Shown here: in pieces, positions 8,666-18,328 of the stretch
Position numbering within the stretch: position 1 is the first letter of the stretch
Layout: each line of letters begins with the position of its first letter
Assembly (NCBI GenBank): GCA_947176205.1
Contig: CAMWPX010000004.1
Span: 1 to 35,278, forward strand
Length of the DNA: 35,278 nucleotides
Source of the DNA: an uncultured Porphyromonadaceae bacterium
Lineage (GTDB): Bacteria; Bacteroidota; Bacteroidia; Bacteroidales; Muribaculaceae
Direction of reading: 5' to 3'
Position numbers and translations under genes: made by a program
The notes under the pieces: generated by a model
Databases searched by the model: none
Told to the model about the DNA's origin: nothing
Seen by the model: only the letters and a program-made list of their open reading frames with translations

Positions 8666-9613
8666 TTATTTACAGGACCCGTCGGGTAGTAGCGGTTCAC
8701 CTTTGTAAGGCTCGATATGGGTAGTGACTATTGTCGTGTATTGTCCGCCCATGCGTGTGGAGATGCGCTTTTCTACTTGCGTAGCTATTTCATGTGCAGC
8801 TACTACTGTAATGTCGGGCGCTACTTTGATGTCAATATCAATAATGATGGTATTGCCGCTTCGACGTGAACGCAAGTGGTGAAATGTTTTTACTCCCGGG
8901 GTCTCACGGACTTCTGTCTTAATGGCAGTTACAACTTCCTCCGGAAGTGATACCTCAAGTAGTTCACGGATTGACGGTAGTGCTAATTTTATTGATACTA
9001 TAGCTATCAATATGGCTACAAACATTGCCGCAATAGGGTCAAGTATACGCCAATGATCACCTAAGAACATTGCGCCGGACACGCCTGCAAGTGTGGCTAT
9101 TGATGAAAAAGAATCACTTCGGTGATGCCATGCATTGGCTATTAAAGCGGCTGAATTGATTCGGATGCCGGCTGCACGCGTATATCTGTATAGCCACTCT
9201 TTTGTTAAAATACTGAGTGCACACATAATCAGTGCTATGTATCCGGGCTTCTCAATAGTCATGCCATTTATGGTGTCGATAATTTTCTGTAAGGCATCCC
9301 AAAAGAGTAGTACACTAACAAATAATAAACTGACCGATATTATCATGGTGGCAAAAGTTTCGTATTTGCCGTGACCATATTGATATCGTTGGTTTACACC
9401 CTTACGGCTTATACCAAACATTACCAGTATCACCACATCGGTGAAAAAATCAGAAAGAGAGTGAACACCGTCGGCTATGACGGCTCCGGAGCGTCCGATA
9501 ATTCCGGCGAAGATTTTTGCGACTCCTAAAGCTATATTGCACCAAAATCCTACCCATGTAACATGGCGACTTACTTTTATTGCATACTTGTCGTTATTTG
9601 GTTCATTGTCCAT
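8666..9613 (-). CDS. Cation diffusion facilitator family transporter
   Basis: SGAVIADGVHSLSDFFTDVVIL and NAWHHRSDSFSS motifs. Confidence 0.9.
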   Translation of the reverse strand: MDNEPNNDKYAIKVSRHVTWVGFWCNIALGVAKIFAGIIGRSGAVIADGVHSLSDFFTDVVILVMFGISRKGVNQRYQYGHGKYETFATMIISVSLLFVSVLLFWDALQKIIDTINGMTIEKPGYIALIMCALSILTKEWLYRYTRAAGIRINSAALIANAWHHRSDSFSSIATLAGVSGAMFLGDHWRILDPIAAMFVAILIAIVSIKLALPSIRELLEVSLPEEVVTAIKTEVRETPGVKTFHHLRSRRSGNTIIIDIDIKVAPDITVVAAHEIATQVEKRISTRMGGQYTTIVTTHIEPYKGEPLLPDGSCK

Positions 9614-9752
9614 AGGTGGAAATGATTAAAAGTGTGGTGACAAAATTACGGATTATTCCTTAACAGTCAAAATGTATAAAGAATCCAAAGGCAATAATTC
9701 CATAATTTTGATGTTGCGTGATAAAATGGTAAATTTGTATGATAATTTATAA

Positions 9753-10724
9753 ATGAATTATGTGATGAAACAGAAAGCTTATGTGGCTGAAAATACTATG
9801 CGTGAGCTTATTAGAGATAATAATATGCTTCTTATGGCTATTAGTCGTTTCGATATAGCTTTCGGTTTCGGTGAGGGAACGGTAGCTGAAGTATGTGGAG
9901 CTAACGGAATAGATGTCGATACATTTTTAGCAGTATGTAATTTGTTGAGTGATAAGGATTACGTCGGCTTAGAAATTTCGTTGCCCACGCTTATGGATTA
10001 TTTGAAGAGGGCGCATACTACATTCTTGGATTGTACTTTGCCAAAAATACGTTATAATTTACTCTCGGCTATAAATTATTCTGATTCGAATGAGGTGACG
10101 TTCCAGTTGATAAAGTTCTTTGATGACTACGTAGAAGAGGTCAAGCGTCACATGGATTATGAGAATAATGTGATATTCAGCTATGTGGAGCATCTTTTAT
10201 CAGGGCAGATTGATGATGGATTCAATATCATGCATTTTTCAGTGAATCACGGACACATGGCTACCAAGTTGAAGGATTTGAAAGATGTGTTTGTGTATCA
10301 TTACAAGCAGAAAGATAATGCACGGTTAAGTGCTGTGCTATTTGATATTATAGTTTGTGAGAAGGATTTTATGTCGCATTTTGAGGTAGAACGTCAATTA
10401 CTTGTACCTGAAATAGAGCGTTTGGAATCCAAATTGCGGAACGGTTATGTGGATGTGCTCGAGTCGGAAGAGGCAGATGAGGTCGGTGAGGATACGCAGT
10501 TATCGCTTCTGAGTAATAGGGAGCGTGATATTATCAGATGTGTAGCCAAAGGAATGTCCAATAAAGAAATAGCAGATGTGTTATGCCTGTCAGTTCATAC
10601 AGTGGCGACACATAGGCGTAATCTGGCATCAAAATTAGGCATCCATTCGACAGCTGGCATTATTATCTTTGCATTATTGCATCATTTGGTTGAGCTTGAG
10701 GATGTCAGTAAGTCTCAGGGGTGA
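9753..10724 (+). CDS. Regulator with ScdA_N-like and hemerythrin/RIC-like domains fused to a LuxR-type HTH
   Basis: FGFGEGTVAEVCGANGIDVDTFLAVCN; His/Glu-rich helical region (VKRHMDYENNVIFSYVEHL, FSVNHGHM, FMSHFEVE); LSNRERDIIRCVAKGMSNKEIADVLCLSVHTVATHRRNLASKLGI. Confidence 0.8.
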   Translation: MNYVMKQKAYVAENTMRELIRDNNMLLMAISRFDIAFGFGEGTVAEVCGANGIDVDTFLAVCNLLSDKDYVGLEISLPTLMDYLKRAHTTFLDCTLPKIRYNLLSAINYSDSNEVTFQLIKFFDDYVEEVKRHMDYENNVIFSYVEHLLSGQIDDGFNIMHFSVNHGHMATKLKDLKDVFVYHYKQKDNARLSAVLFDIIVCEKDFMSHFEVERQLLVPEIERLESKLRNGYVDVLESEEADEVGEDTQLSLLSNRERDIIRCVAKGMSNKEIADVLCLSVHTVATHRRNLASKLGIHSTAGIIIFALLHHLVELEDVSKSQG

Positions 10725-11217
10725 CGAGGTTTAGTGCTTGTTGCGGTGCCGGAAAAGCATCAAGTGGAATAATTAATGGAATAGAAGAACCGAGGACGTG
10801 GATAAGTAACAGCTTTCGTGTAGAGCTGATGCGTTTTATTTGCGCCCACGGTATTGATTGATGATTCAGCGGTGTATGTTCATTATCAGCCGAATGGAAT
10901 GTGATGATGATGTACTCATCCGGAATTATACTGCATGATTTGGGTGAAATCATGTATTGAGCCTCCGGTGTGAGTAATTTGGAATAATAAATGTGGAAGA
11001 TAATAAAGGGAATAACCAAGAATATTATCATTACAAGCACTAAAGCCCAGCGAATGTCATAAAATGATGCTATACAGCATGCCACGGTACAAATGATAAG
11101 GATTACAGAGAGTCGGGTTAAAATACCCGAGGCTGCTACCCGAAGGTAACAGCCCGGCGTGATACGGAAAATATTTGTTTGTATTCTCTGTGTCAAATTA
11201 TTGTCATTCAAGTGCAT
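10705..11217 (-). CDS. Membrane protein with bacterial PH-like domain
   Basis: Two TM segments then a beta-rich segment (YMISPKSCSIIPDEYIIITF...IPWAQIKRISS). Confidence 0.5.
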   Translation of the reverse strand: MHLNDNNLTQRIQTNIFRITPGCYLRVAASGILTRLSVILIICTVACCIASFYDIRWALVLVMIIFLVIPFIIFHIYYSKLLTPEAQYMISPKSCSIIPDEYIIITFHSADNEHTPLNHQSIPWAQIKRISSTRKLLLIHVLGSSIPLIIPLDAFPAPQQALNLVTPETY

Positions 11218-12448
11218 GTATAATAAGACCCGAACGTAGTTTCGGTTCGAACCATGTGGTTTTCGGCGGCATTATATTACCTGTATCGGCAATATCCATA
11301 AGTTGCTTCATTGACACCGGATATAAAGCTAAAGCCAAAGCCATCTCGCCTGAATCCACGCGGCGTTTGAGTTCGCCGAGACCTCGTATACCGCCCACAA
11401 AATCTATTCTCTTGTCAGAGCGTAAGTCAGTTATACCAAGAATATCGCGTAATATCAAATCACTTGATATGGTTACGTCCAGTACTCCTATCGGGTCACT
11501 ATCATTGTAGCGTCCTTCAAGAGGAGTGAGAGAGTACCATTTGCCATCGATGTAAAGGGAGAAATTATGCAGATGTGCGGGAGTATAAATATCTTCTCCC
11601 ATTTCTGTTACGGTAAAGTCCTTTTTCAGGGCAGTAAGGAATTCATCGACAGTAAGTCCGTTAAGGTCACGAACCACACGGTTATAGTCGATAATGCGTA
11701 ATTGAGAAGCGGGGAATGCTACGGCAAGAAAATAATTGTATTCTTCTTCACCGGTGTGATTAGGGTTGTTTTGAGCTTTTTCGTTGCCAACCAATGCTGC
11801 TGCTGCTGTGCGGTGATGACCGTCGGCTATATAAAGGGCGGGCATCCCGGCAAACTCAGCCGTGATAGTCGCAATCTGAGTCTTATCTTTTATTACCCAG
11901 AAATGATGACCGAATCCGTCCGGTGCGGTGAAGTCATATTCAGCTGGTGATGACGTCACATCTTTTATGATGTTTTGGAGGGTGTCATTGTCGGGAAAAG
12001 CAAAAAACACCGGTTCGATATTGGCATTATTGATGCGGACATGCTTCATGCGATCTTCTTCCTTGTCACGGCGGGTCAGTTCGTGTTTCTTAATGCGTTG
12101 CTGCATATAATCTTCTACGCTCGCCGCAATTACAAAACCGTATTGTGTACGACCGTCCATGGTTTGAGCATATATATAATATTGCTCATCCGCGTCTTGT
12201 ATAAGCCAACCGTTTTCTTGGAATGCCTTATAGTTGGCTACTGCTTTATCATAGACCTCAGGGGAGTGTTCGTCAGTGCCGGGCGAAAAGTCTATTTCCG
12301 GTTTGATAATATGATATAGTGACATCGGATTACCCTCGGCTTCGGCACGTGCTTCGTCAGAATTCAATACGTCGTAAGGGCGTGATGCGACTTTTGTGAC
12401 GAGCTCGCGTGGCGGGCGGATACCTTTGAATGGTTTTATTTTCGCCAT
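11204..12448 (-). CDS. DUF1015 family protein
   Basis: IKPFKGIRPP...SRPYDVLNSDEAR and YIADGHHRTAAA motifs. Confidence 0.88.
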   Translation of the reverse strand: MAKIKPFKGIRPPRELVTKVASRPYDVLNSDEARAEAEGNPMSLYHIIKPEIDFSPGTDEHSPEVYDKAVANYKAFQENGWLIQDADEQYYIYAQTMDGRTQYGFVIAASVEDYMQQRIKKHELTRRDKEEDRMKHVRINNANIEPVFFAFPDNDTLQNIIKDVTSSPAEYDFTAPDGFGHHFWVIKDKTQIATITAEFAGMPALYIADGHHRTAAAALVGNEKAQNNPNHTGEEEYNYFLAVAFPASQLRIIDYNRVVRDLNGLTVDEFLTALKKDFTVTEMGEDIYTPAHLHNFSLYIDGKWYSLTPLEGRYNDSDPIGVLDVTISSDLILRDILGITDLRSDKRIDFVGGIRGLGELKRRVDSGEMALALALYPVSMKQLMDIADTGNIMPPKTTWFEPKLRSGLIIHALE

Positions 12449-12473
12449 ATTATATAGATAAGTTTAGTCAGGA

Positions 12474-13745
12474 TTATTTTTTGAGTATGATTGTCTGTTC
12501 GCGGTCAGGACCTACTGAAACTATCGTGATGGGTACTCCGAGTTCGTTTTCGAGGAAATGAATGTAGTCCACGAATTCTTTAGGGAACTGTTCAGCCGAT
12601 TTCATGGCGGTCATGTCTGTACGCCATCCGGGCAGGGTGGTGTAGACGGGGACAATCTCATCGGAATCAACTGAATAAGGGAAATCACGAGTTATTTCGC
12701 CGTTGATAGAATATGCGGTACAAGCTTTTATTTCCGGGAAATTGTCAAGCACATCGCTTTTCATCATTATCAGGCGAGTTACGCCGTTGACCATAATGGC
12801 GTAACGTAACGCTACAAGGTCAATCCAGCCGCAGCGGCGCTCACGTCCGGTTACGGCTCCATATTCATGTCCGATGTCACGGATGGTTTTGCCCGTTTCG
12901 TCAAACAGCTCGGTAGGGAATGGTCCGCTGCCTACACGTGTGCAATAAGCTTTGAATATACCATAGACATCGTTTATCTTATTGGGGGCTACTCCAAGTC
13001 CGGTACATGCTCCTGCGGTGACAGTGTTTGATGAGGTTACAAATGGATAAGAGCCGAAGTCAATGTCAAGCATGGTTCCTTGTGCACCTTCACATAACAC
13101 TGTTTTTCCTTCGTTAAGCTGGTGGTTGATGTAGTGTTCCGAATCCACGATATCATAATCCTTGATGTATTCTATGGCATCGAACCATTCTTTTTCAAGG
13201 GCGCTTATATCGGGTGTTTCACCCATGGATTCGAGCATATGCAGGTGACGGTCGCGGGCATTGGCATAACGTTCGGCAAAATCTTTGGAAAGAGTGTCAC
13301 CCAGACGTACACCGTTGCGACTTATTTTGTCCGTATATGTCGGACCGATACCTTTTCCGGTTGTACCGATTTTTGCGCTACCTTTAGATTTTTCATTAGC
13401 AGCATCGAGCAGTCGGTGTGTAGGAAGTATCAGGTGTACTTTTTTTGATATCTTGAGAATTTTTTTCAGGTCGATACCTGACTTTTCAAGTGCTTCTGCT
13501 TCCTGGCGGAACAGTATCGGGTCAAGAACCACTCCGTTACCTATCAGATTGGTCTGTCCATGTTGGAAAATACCTGATGGTATCGAGCGGAGCACATATT
13601 TTTTACCTTCAAATTCCAATGTGTGTCCGGCATTAGGTCCGCCTTGAAAGCGGGCTATTATATCGTAGTGTGGTGTAAGTACGTCCACTACCTTACCCTT
13701 TCCTTCATCACCCCATTGGAGTCCGAGTAAAACGTCTATTTTCAT
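12474..13745 (-). CDS. purA: Adenylosuccinate synthase
   Basis: LLGLQWGDEGKGKVVD, GPNAGHT, GTTGKGIGPTYTDKISRNGVR. Confidence 0.97.
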   Translation of the reverse strand: MKIDVLLGLQWGDEGKGKVVDVLTPHYDIIARFQGGPNAGHTLEFEGKKYVLRSIPSGIFQHGQTNLIGNGVVLDPILFRQEAEALEKSGIDLKKILKISKKVHLILPTHRLLDAANEKSKGSAKIGTTGKGIGPTYTDKISRNGVRLGDTLSKDFAERYANARDRHLHMLESMGETPDISALEKEWFDAIEYIKDYDIVDSEHYINHQLNEGKTVLCEGAQGTMLDIDFGSYPFVTSSNTVTAGACTGLGVAPNKINDVYGIFKAYCTRVGSGPFPTELFDETGKTIRDIGHEYGAVTGRERRCGWIDLVALRYAIMVNGVTRLIMMKSDVLDNFPEIKACTAYSINGEITRDFPYSVDSDEIVPVYTTLPGWRTDMTAMKSAEQFPKEFVDYIHFLENELGVPITIVSVGPDREQTIILKK

Positions 13746-13773
13746 TTTGGTGTTATTATAAAGAATTGAATAC

Positions 13774-14244
13774 TCAGTTATTGGTTACAGTCGGTTGTGA
13801 TTTACGCATACATCTCGAGCAGATACCATGAATATAAACATCGGCATACACCGGATGAAATTTCGGATAGCGTCGTGATGAAAGCAATATGTCTAATTCA
13901 GCATCTTTTACTTCCTTTATTTTCCCGCATTTTGTGCATACAAGGTGATAATGTTTTGTCAGTCCTGTAATCTTTTCATAACGGGGTGTGCCGTTGTTGA
14001 ATGCGTTGCGTCGCACTAATCCGGCATCAATAAGCAGTATGATGGTGTTATAGATGGTGGCGCGGCTCACATGATAGCCATCATTATCTAATGCGGCATG
14101 TAATCCGTCGATAGAGAAATGCGAAGGTGTACTCATCACGGTCTCAAGTATAGCAAATCGTTCGGGTGTCTTACGCAATCGCTGGCGTGTAAGATATCCG
14201 GTAAATATGTTTTTAGCCGATGACTTGAGTTTTTCTTCGCTCAT
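13774..14244 (-). CDS. Fur family transcriptional regulator
   Basis: RQRLRKTPERFAILETV, HVSRATIYNTIILLIDAGLV, KHYHLVCTKCGKIKEV. Confidence 0.93.
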   Translation of the reverse strand: MSEEKLKSSAKNIFTGYLTRQRLRKTPERFAILETVMSTPSHFSIDGLHAALDNDGYHVSRATIYNTIILLIDAGLVRRNAFNNGTPRYEKITGLTKHYHLVCTKCGKIKEVKDAELDILLSSRRYPKFHPVYADVYIHGICSRCMRKSQPTVTNN

Positions 14245-14251
14245 TGCACCA

Positions 14252-14259
14252 CAAAGATA
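14252..14259 (-). promoter_or_regulatory. -7 element TATCTTTG 7 nt before the fur-family ATG
   Basis: TAnnTTTG on minus strand between tyrA and the regulator. Confidence 0.5.
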
Positions 14260-14265
14260 ATGAGT

Positions 14266-15039
14266 TTATTTAAGATTCTCACGCACACGGTCAAGATAAT
14301 TTTTCATTCCATCGCTATCATGCCGTTCTACTATGGATTGAAGAGTGCGTAATTGTTGTTGGATTTTTTCAAGTTGTCGCGATGTATGCGGATTGAACAG
14401 AATCTCGCTTAGCAGGTAGTCATCTTCACTCATCAGTCCGTCGGCAATGCGTTTATGGCGTTTGAATGTCGTCCCCGGAGCATCCTGATGCTTCATTACA
14501 GAAGCGAATACGAGCGTGGATGCAAAAGGAATGGATAATGAGTATGCTATGGTAAGGTCATGCTCGGCAAAGGTATATTCTGCGATATTAAGATGCAGGG
14601 ATTGGTATAGCTTATGGAAAAACTCACGACCGGCTGTATCGCCTTCGGTTATGATTATGGCATTTTCATTTTCAAGATTACTTAGTGATGCGAATGTAGG
14701 TCCGAACATAGGGTGTGTAGAGACATATCGGTGATTGCATTCGGCATAAAATTCAGGTAATCCGGTTTTTACAGAAGCGATGTCGGATAATATACAGTCA
14801 TCCGGGATATGCGGTAAGATATTGCGGAACGCTTCTAAGGTATATTTTACAGTTGCCGCGTTTATAACCAACTCTGGAGCGAAGCCATCGACATCATTGA
14901 CATCGCTGAATCGTTCAGCTCCGTATGTGAAACGGAGTTTTGACGGATCCGGGTCATATATCCCTACCTGATGGTCGGCTGAAAGAAGGTCAGAGAAAAA
15001 CGTGCCCATTTTTCCGGCACCGAGTATAAGAATCTTCAT
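14266..15039 (-). CDS. tyrA: Prephenate dehydrogenase
   Basis: ILGAGKMGTFFSDLL Rossmann motif; STHPMFGPT motif; genomic context. Confidence 0.85.
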   Translation of the reverse strand: MKILILGAGKMGTFFSDLLSADHQVGIYDPDPSKLRFTYGAERFSDVNDVDGFAPELVINAATVKYTLEAFRNILPHIPDDCILSDIASVKTGLPEFYAECNHRYVSTHPMFGPTFASLSNLENENAIIITEGDTAGREFFHKLYQSLHLNIAEYTFAEHDLTIAYSLSIPFASTLVFASVMKHQDAPGTTFKRHKRIADGLMSEDDYLLSEILFNPHTSRQLEKIQQQLRTLQSIVERHDSDGMKNYLDRVRENLK

Positions 15040-15059
15040 AAAATTATTGCGACTGTTTA

Positions 15060-16142
15060 TTATTTTATGCGGTCTTGAACTATCTCAATCTGCTGACGAA
15101 CGGATTCATCGTGTATGGCAAGAAGAATTACTTTCATAAAATCCTCTCCGATACCCATCTTTTTTGCTACTTCAAGCCGCGAATGTATTATGTCGTTGTA
15201 GCGTCCGGGCTGTACTACAGTCATGCGGTGCTCTTTCTTGTAGCGTCCGATATCACGTGACACAGCCATGCGGCGGCTAAGAATTTCAAGCAGCTCATTG
15301 TCTATACGGTCAATTTGCTGTCGTAACAACGTAAGATTTTCGGTAGTGGTGGATGTATCACGGATTACCAGAGTATTAAGGATGAAATTCAGTATCTCAG
15401 GCGTGATTTGTTGGGAAGCATCGCTCCATGCATCGTCAGGACTGCAATGAGATTCTATGATAAGACCATTGAAACCCATATCCATGGCTTGTTGTGAAAG
15501 AGGTGCTATAAGTTCTCGTTTACCACCGATATGTGATGGGTCACATATAATCGTCATTGATGGGAAACGAAGCCTTAATTCTATAGGGATTCGCCACTGA
15601 GGCATATTGCGGTACAGATGTTTACCATATGTGCTGAAGCCGCGGTGAATAGCACCTAAATTATGTATGCCGGCATTATACAGACGTTCGAGAGCGCCTA
15701 CCCAAAGTTCGATATCAGGATTAATCGGGTTCTTTACAAGTACGGTTACGTCAGTGCGACCGCATCTGGCTATGGCATCGGCTATTTCCTGTGTGGCAAA
15801 TGGATTGGCGGAAGTGCGTGCGCCAATCCATAGTATATCTACTCCGGCAGCAAGAGCTTCTTCCACATGGTTACGTGTAGCAACTTCCGTAGCAATAAGC
15901 ATTCCAGTGGTATTTTTTACTTCTTTTAGCCATTCGAGACCATCCGTACCGATACCCTCGAATCCGCCCGGTTTTGTACGCGGTTTCCATATACCGGCTC
16001 TAAATATTTTTATGCCTGAGTCAGCAAGACCCTTGGCTGTGTCTATAACTTGCTGGCGGGTTTCGGCGCTGCACGGACCGGCTATTACGATGGGTTGACC
16101 AGATTCTATACACGGGAATTTTAATGGTGCTATAACGTCCAT
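15060..16142 (-). CDS. Bifunctional DAHP synthase (type I-beta) / chorismate mutase
   Basis: IVIAGPCSAE, FRAGIWKPRTKPGGFEG; C-terminal AroQ-like LRQQIDRIDNELLEILSRRMAVSRDIGRYK. Confidence 0.93.
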   Translation of the reverse strand: MDVIAPLKFPCIESGQPIVIAGPCSAETRQQVIDTAKGLADSGIKIFRAGIWKPRTKPGGFEGIGTDGLEWLKEVKNTTGMLIATEVATRNHVEEALAAGVDILWIGARTSANPFATQEIADAIARCGRTDVTVLVKNPINPDIELWVGALERLYNAGIHNLGAIHRGFSTYGKHLYRNMPQWRIPIELRLRFPSMTIICDPSHIGGKRELIAPLSQQAMDMGFNGLIIESHCSPDDAWSDASQQITPEILNFILNTLVIRDTSTTTENLTLLRQQIDRIDNELLEILSRRMAVSRDIGRYKKEHRMTVVQPGRYNDIIHSRLEVAKKMGIGEDFMKVILLAIHDESVRQQIEIVQDRIK

Positions 16143-16143
16143 T

Positions 16144-17349
16144 TTATTTGATATTTAGATTTATTATTCTGTTAAGTGCTGCATTAAGTTTTGATGTGTC
16201 GGCGCAAAGAGATATACGTATATATTGTTTGCCTTGGGTGCCGAATATGAATCCGGGAGTAACGAATATGTCAGCTTCGTATAGCAGTCGGTCAGCAAGA
16301 GATGTTCCGTCAGGATATATTTCGGGCACCTTTCCCCATAAGAACAGACCTTTTTGCGTGAGTGAATACTTACATCCGAGAGCTGTCATGATTTGTTCAG
16401 CTATTTTTCTTCGTTCTGAATAAACTTGATTGAGTTCGGAGTACCAGCTGTCGGGCAGTTCAAGCGCTTTTACGGCAGCAAGCATGGCAGGGCGGAATTG
16501 CCCTGAGTCAATATTGGATTTTACTTGTAGAATCCATGAGATAAATTGCTGATTGGATGTGACCATAGCCATTCGCCATCCAGCCATATTATGACTTTTG
16601 CTCAAAGAGTTAAGTTCTAATGCAATTTCTTTTGCCCCCGGAATCTGCATTATGCTCATAGGAGAGTCATTCAGAATAAAACTGTAAGGATTATCGTGGG
16701 CTATTACAATACCATGCTTTTTGCCGAAAGCCACCGCACGTTCAAAGAGTTCACGAGTAGCCGGTGCGCCAGTAGGCATTTGGGTATAGTTGAGCCACAT
16801 TAATTTTATGTGTTCCAATGGTAGCTGTTCCAAAGCTTCGAAATCAGGATACCAGCCGTTATCTTCAGTAAGAGGATATGTGAAAATTTTAGCTCCAATC
16901 AGATTGCTTACTGACGAATATGTGGGATAGCCCGGATTCGGTATAAGAACTCCGTCGCCCGGATTAAGAAATGCGAGAGAAATATGGAGTACACCTTCTT
17001 TAGAGCCGATTAAGGGTAAAATTTCATTATCCGGATTAATAGTTACATCATAATGCCGTGCATACCAATTGCAGAAAGCTTGACGTAGTTCGGGTATGCT
17101 TCCGGAATTCTGATAACCGTGGACTGTAGCTTTGTGGGCTTCTTGACATAGTGTATCTATGACGCTGTCGTGTGGTGGACGGTCCGGTCCGCCGATGCCC
17201 AAAGATATTATGTCGTGACCTTGAGAACGTAAAGAAGCTATTTCACGAAGTTTTCGTGAAAAGTAGTATTCGCCTGTAGACTGAAGACGTTCGGCAGGTT
17301 TGATATTATAATTGTCAGATTTCATTATCGCATTCTTTATATTGTCCAA
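16144..17349 (-). CDS. Class I/II pyridoxal-phosphate aminotransferase (probably aromatic pathway)
   Basis: ISLGIGGPDRPP, HDNPYSFI, ELNSLSKSHNMAGWRMAM. Start may be the internal Met at 17325. Confidence 0.9.
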   Translation of the reverse strand: MDNIKNAIMKSDNYNIKPAERLQSTGEYYFSRKLREIASLRSQGHDIISLGIGGPDRPPHDSVIDTLCQEAHKATVHGYQNSGSIPELRQAFCNWYARHYDVTINPDNEILPLIGSKEGVLHISLAFLNPGDGVLIPNPGYPTYSSVSNLIGAKIFTYPLTEDNGWYPDFEALEQLPLEHIKLMWLNYTQMPTGAPATRELFERAVAFGKKHGIVIAHDNPYSFILNDSPMSIMQIPGAKEIALELNSLSKSHNMAGWRMAMVTSNQQFISWILQVKSNIDSGQFRPAMLAAVKALELPDSWYSELNQVYSERRKIAEQIMTALGCKYSLTQKGLFLWGKVPEIYPDGTSLADRLLYEADIFVTPGFIFGTQGKQYIRISLCADTSKLNAALNRIINLNIK

Positions 17350-18172
17350 GTGATTTGTAATCGGTTAGAAGTGGAAGGATAGCATTTATAGCTTGTTGGT
17401 AGCGTGCATAGCTGTCAAAAGTTAGGTCGATATAAAATCGATATTCCCATTCTCTTCCTATTATAGGGGTAGATTGTATCTTGGTGAGATTTATATCATA
17501 AAACGATAGTATGGTCAGTACTTTTGATAATGCTCCATTGGTGTGTGGCAGGGTGAAGACTATGGATGCTTTATTTATATCGTTATCGGTCACGTTTTTG
17601 TTCTCTGAGTATTTATCGGAAAGAATCAGAAAACGGGTAAAATTTCGTTTATTTGTTTCAATGCTTTCAGCAAGAATATCCAGTCCGTAAAGATGTGCTG
17701 CGTATGCACCACAGATTGCAGCTTGTCCCATCAGATGATTTTCGGCAATATGTCGCGCGGCTCCGGCAGTGTCAAAGGTTTCTGTCATTTTGGCTTTGGG
17801 AAGCGTGTGCAGAAATTGTTCGCATTGCATAAGTGCCATAGGGTGTGAACAAACTTCGGTTATGTCATTGAGAGTTTGTCCCGGTAGCGCAGCAAGAACA
17901 TGCGATATACGCATTTTATGTTCCCCGGCGATAACGAGATTGCTTTTTCGCAGGAGTTCATGATTTTGCAGAAGTGGACCGGCTATGGTGTTTTCAATCG
18001 CGACTATACCTTTAAGTGATGGGTCTGAATCAAGCGTATCAAACAGATGCGGAAAGCTATCGCACTCTATGGTGTTGATATCTGTTTCAGGAAAATATTT
18101 TGCGAAATAATCTCTTGCGGCAGCATCGTGATAGCAACCGGCTATACCTTGTATGGTGATGTTTTGCGTCAT
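17315..18172 (-). CDS. pheA: Prephenate dehydratase
   Basis: GIAGCYHDAAARDYF, VAIENTIAGP, TRFLILS, ACT domain HTNGALSKVLTILSFYDINLTKIQSTPI. Confidence 0.93.
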   Translation of the reverse strand: MTQNITIQGIAGCYHDAAARDYFAKYFPETDINTIECDSFPHLFDTLDSDPSLKGIVAIENTIAGPLLQNHELLRKSNLVIAGEHKMRISHVLAALPGQTLNDITEVCSHPMALMQCEQFLHTLPKAKMTETFDTAGAARHIAENHLMGQAAICGAYAAHLYGLDILAESIETNKRNFTRFLILSDKYSENKNVTDNDINKASIVFTLPHTNGALSKVLTILSFYDINLTKIQSTPIIGREWEYRFYIDLTFDSYARYQQAINAILPLLTDYKSLGQYKECDNEI

Positions 18173-18175
18173 ATC

Positions 18176-18208
18176 AAAAAAATCCCGAACCTTGATGAGG
18201 ATCGGGAT
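18176..18208 (-). terminator. Intrinsic terminator / attenuator hairpin upstream of pheA
   Basis: Minus strand ATCCCGA-T-CCT-CATCA-AGG-T-TCGGGAT followed by T7; ends 3 nt before ATG 18172. Confidence 0.85.
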
Positions 18209-18258
18209 ATATAGTTTGTTTAATCTGTTACGTTATTTTCAAATCAAATGCATATAAA

Positions 18259-18290
18259 ATCCCGATTTTATTCATGGTAAAAATAAAATC
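18259..18290 (-). promoter_or_regulatory. Attenuator helices 1, 2 and antiterminator segment
   Basis: GATTTTATT (18290-18282) pairs with AATAAAATC (18272-18264). Overlapping ATCGGGAT (18266-18259) pairs perfectly with terminator arm ATCCCGAT (18208-18201). Confidence 0.8.
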
Positions 18291-18321
18291 CAAAATAGTT
18301 ATATGCATAAAATCGTGTCAT
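18268..18321 (-). CDS. Phe/Tyr-rich leader peptide MTRFYAYNYFGFYFYHE
   Basis: 17 codons with 4 Phe and 5 Tyr, promoter immediately upstream, attenuator helices immediately downstream. Confidence 0.85.
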   Translation of the reverse strand: MTRFYAYNYFGFYFYHE

Positions 18322-18328
18322 AATGCTG

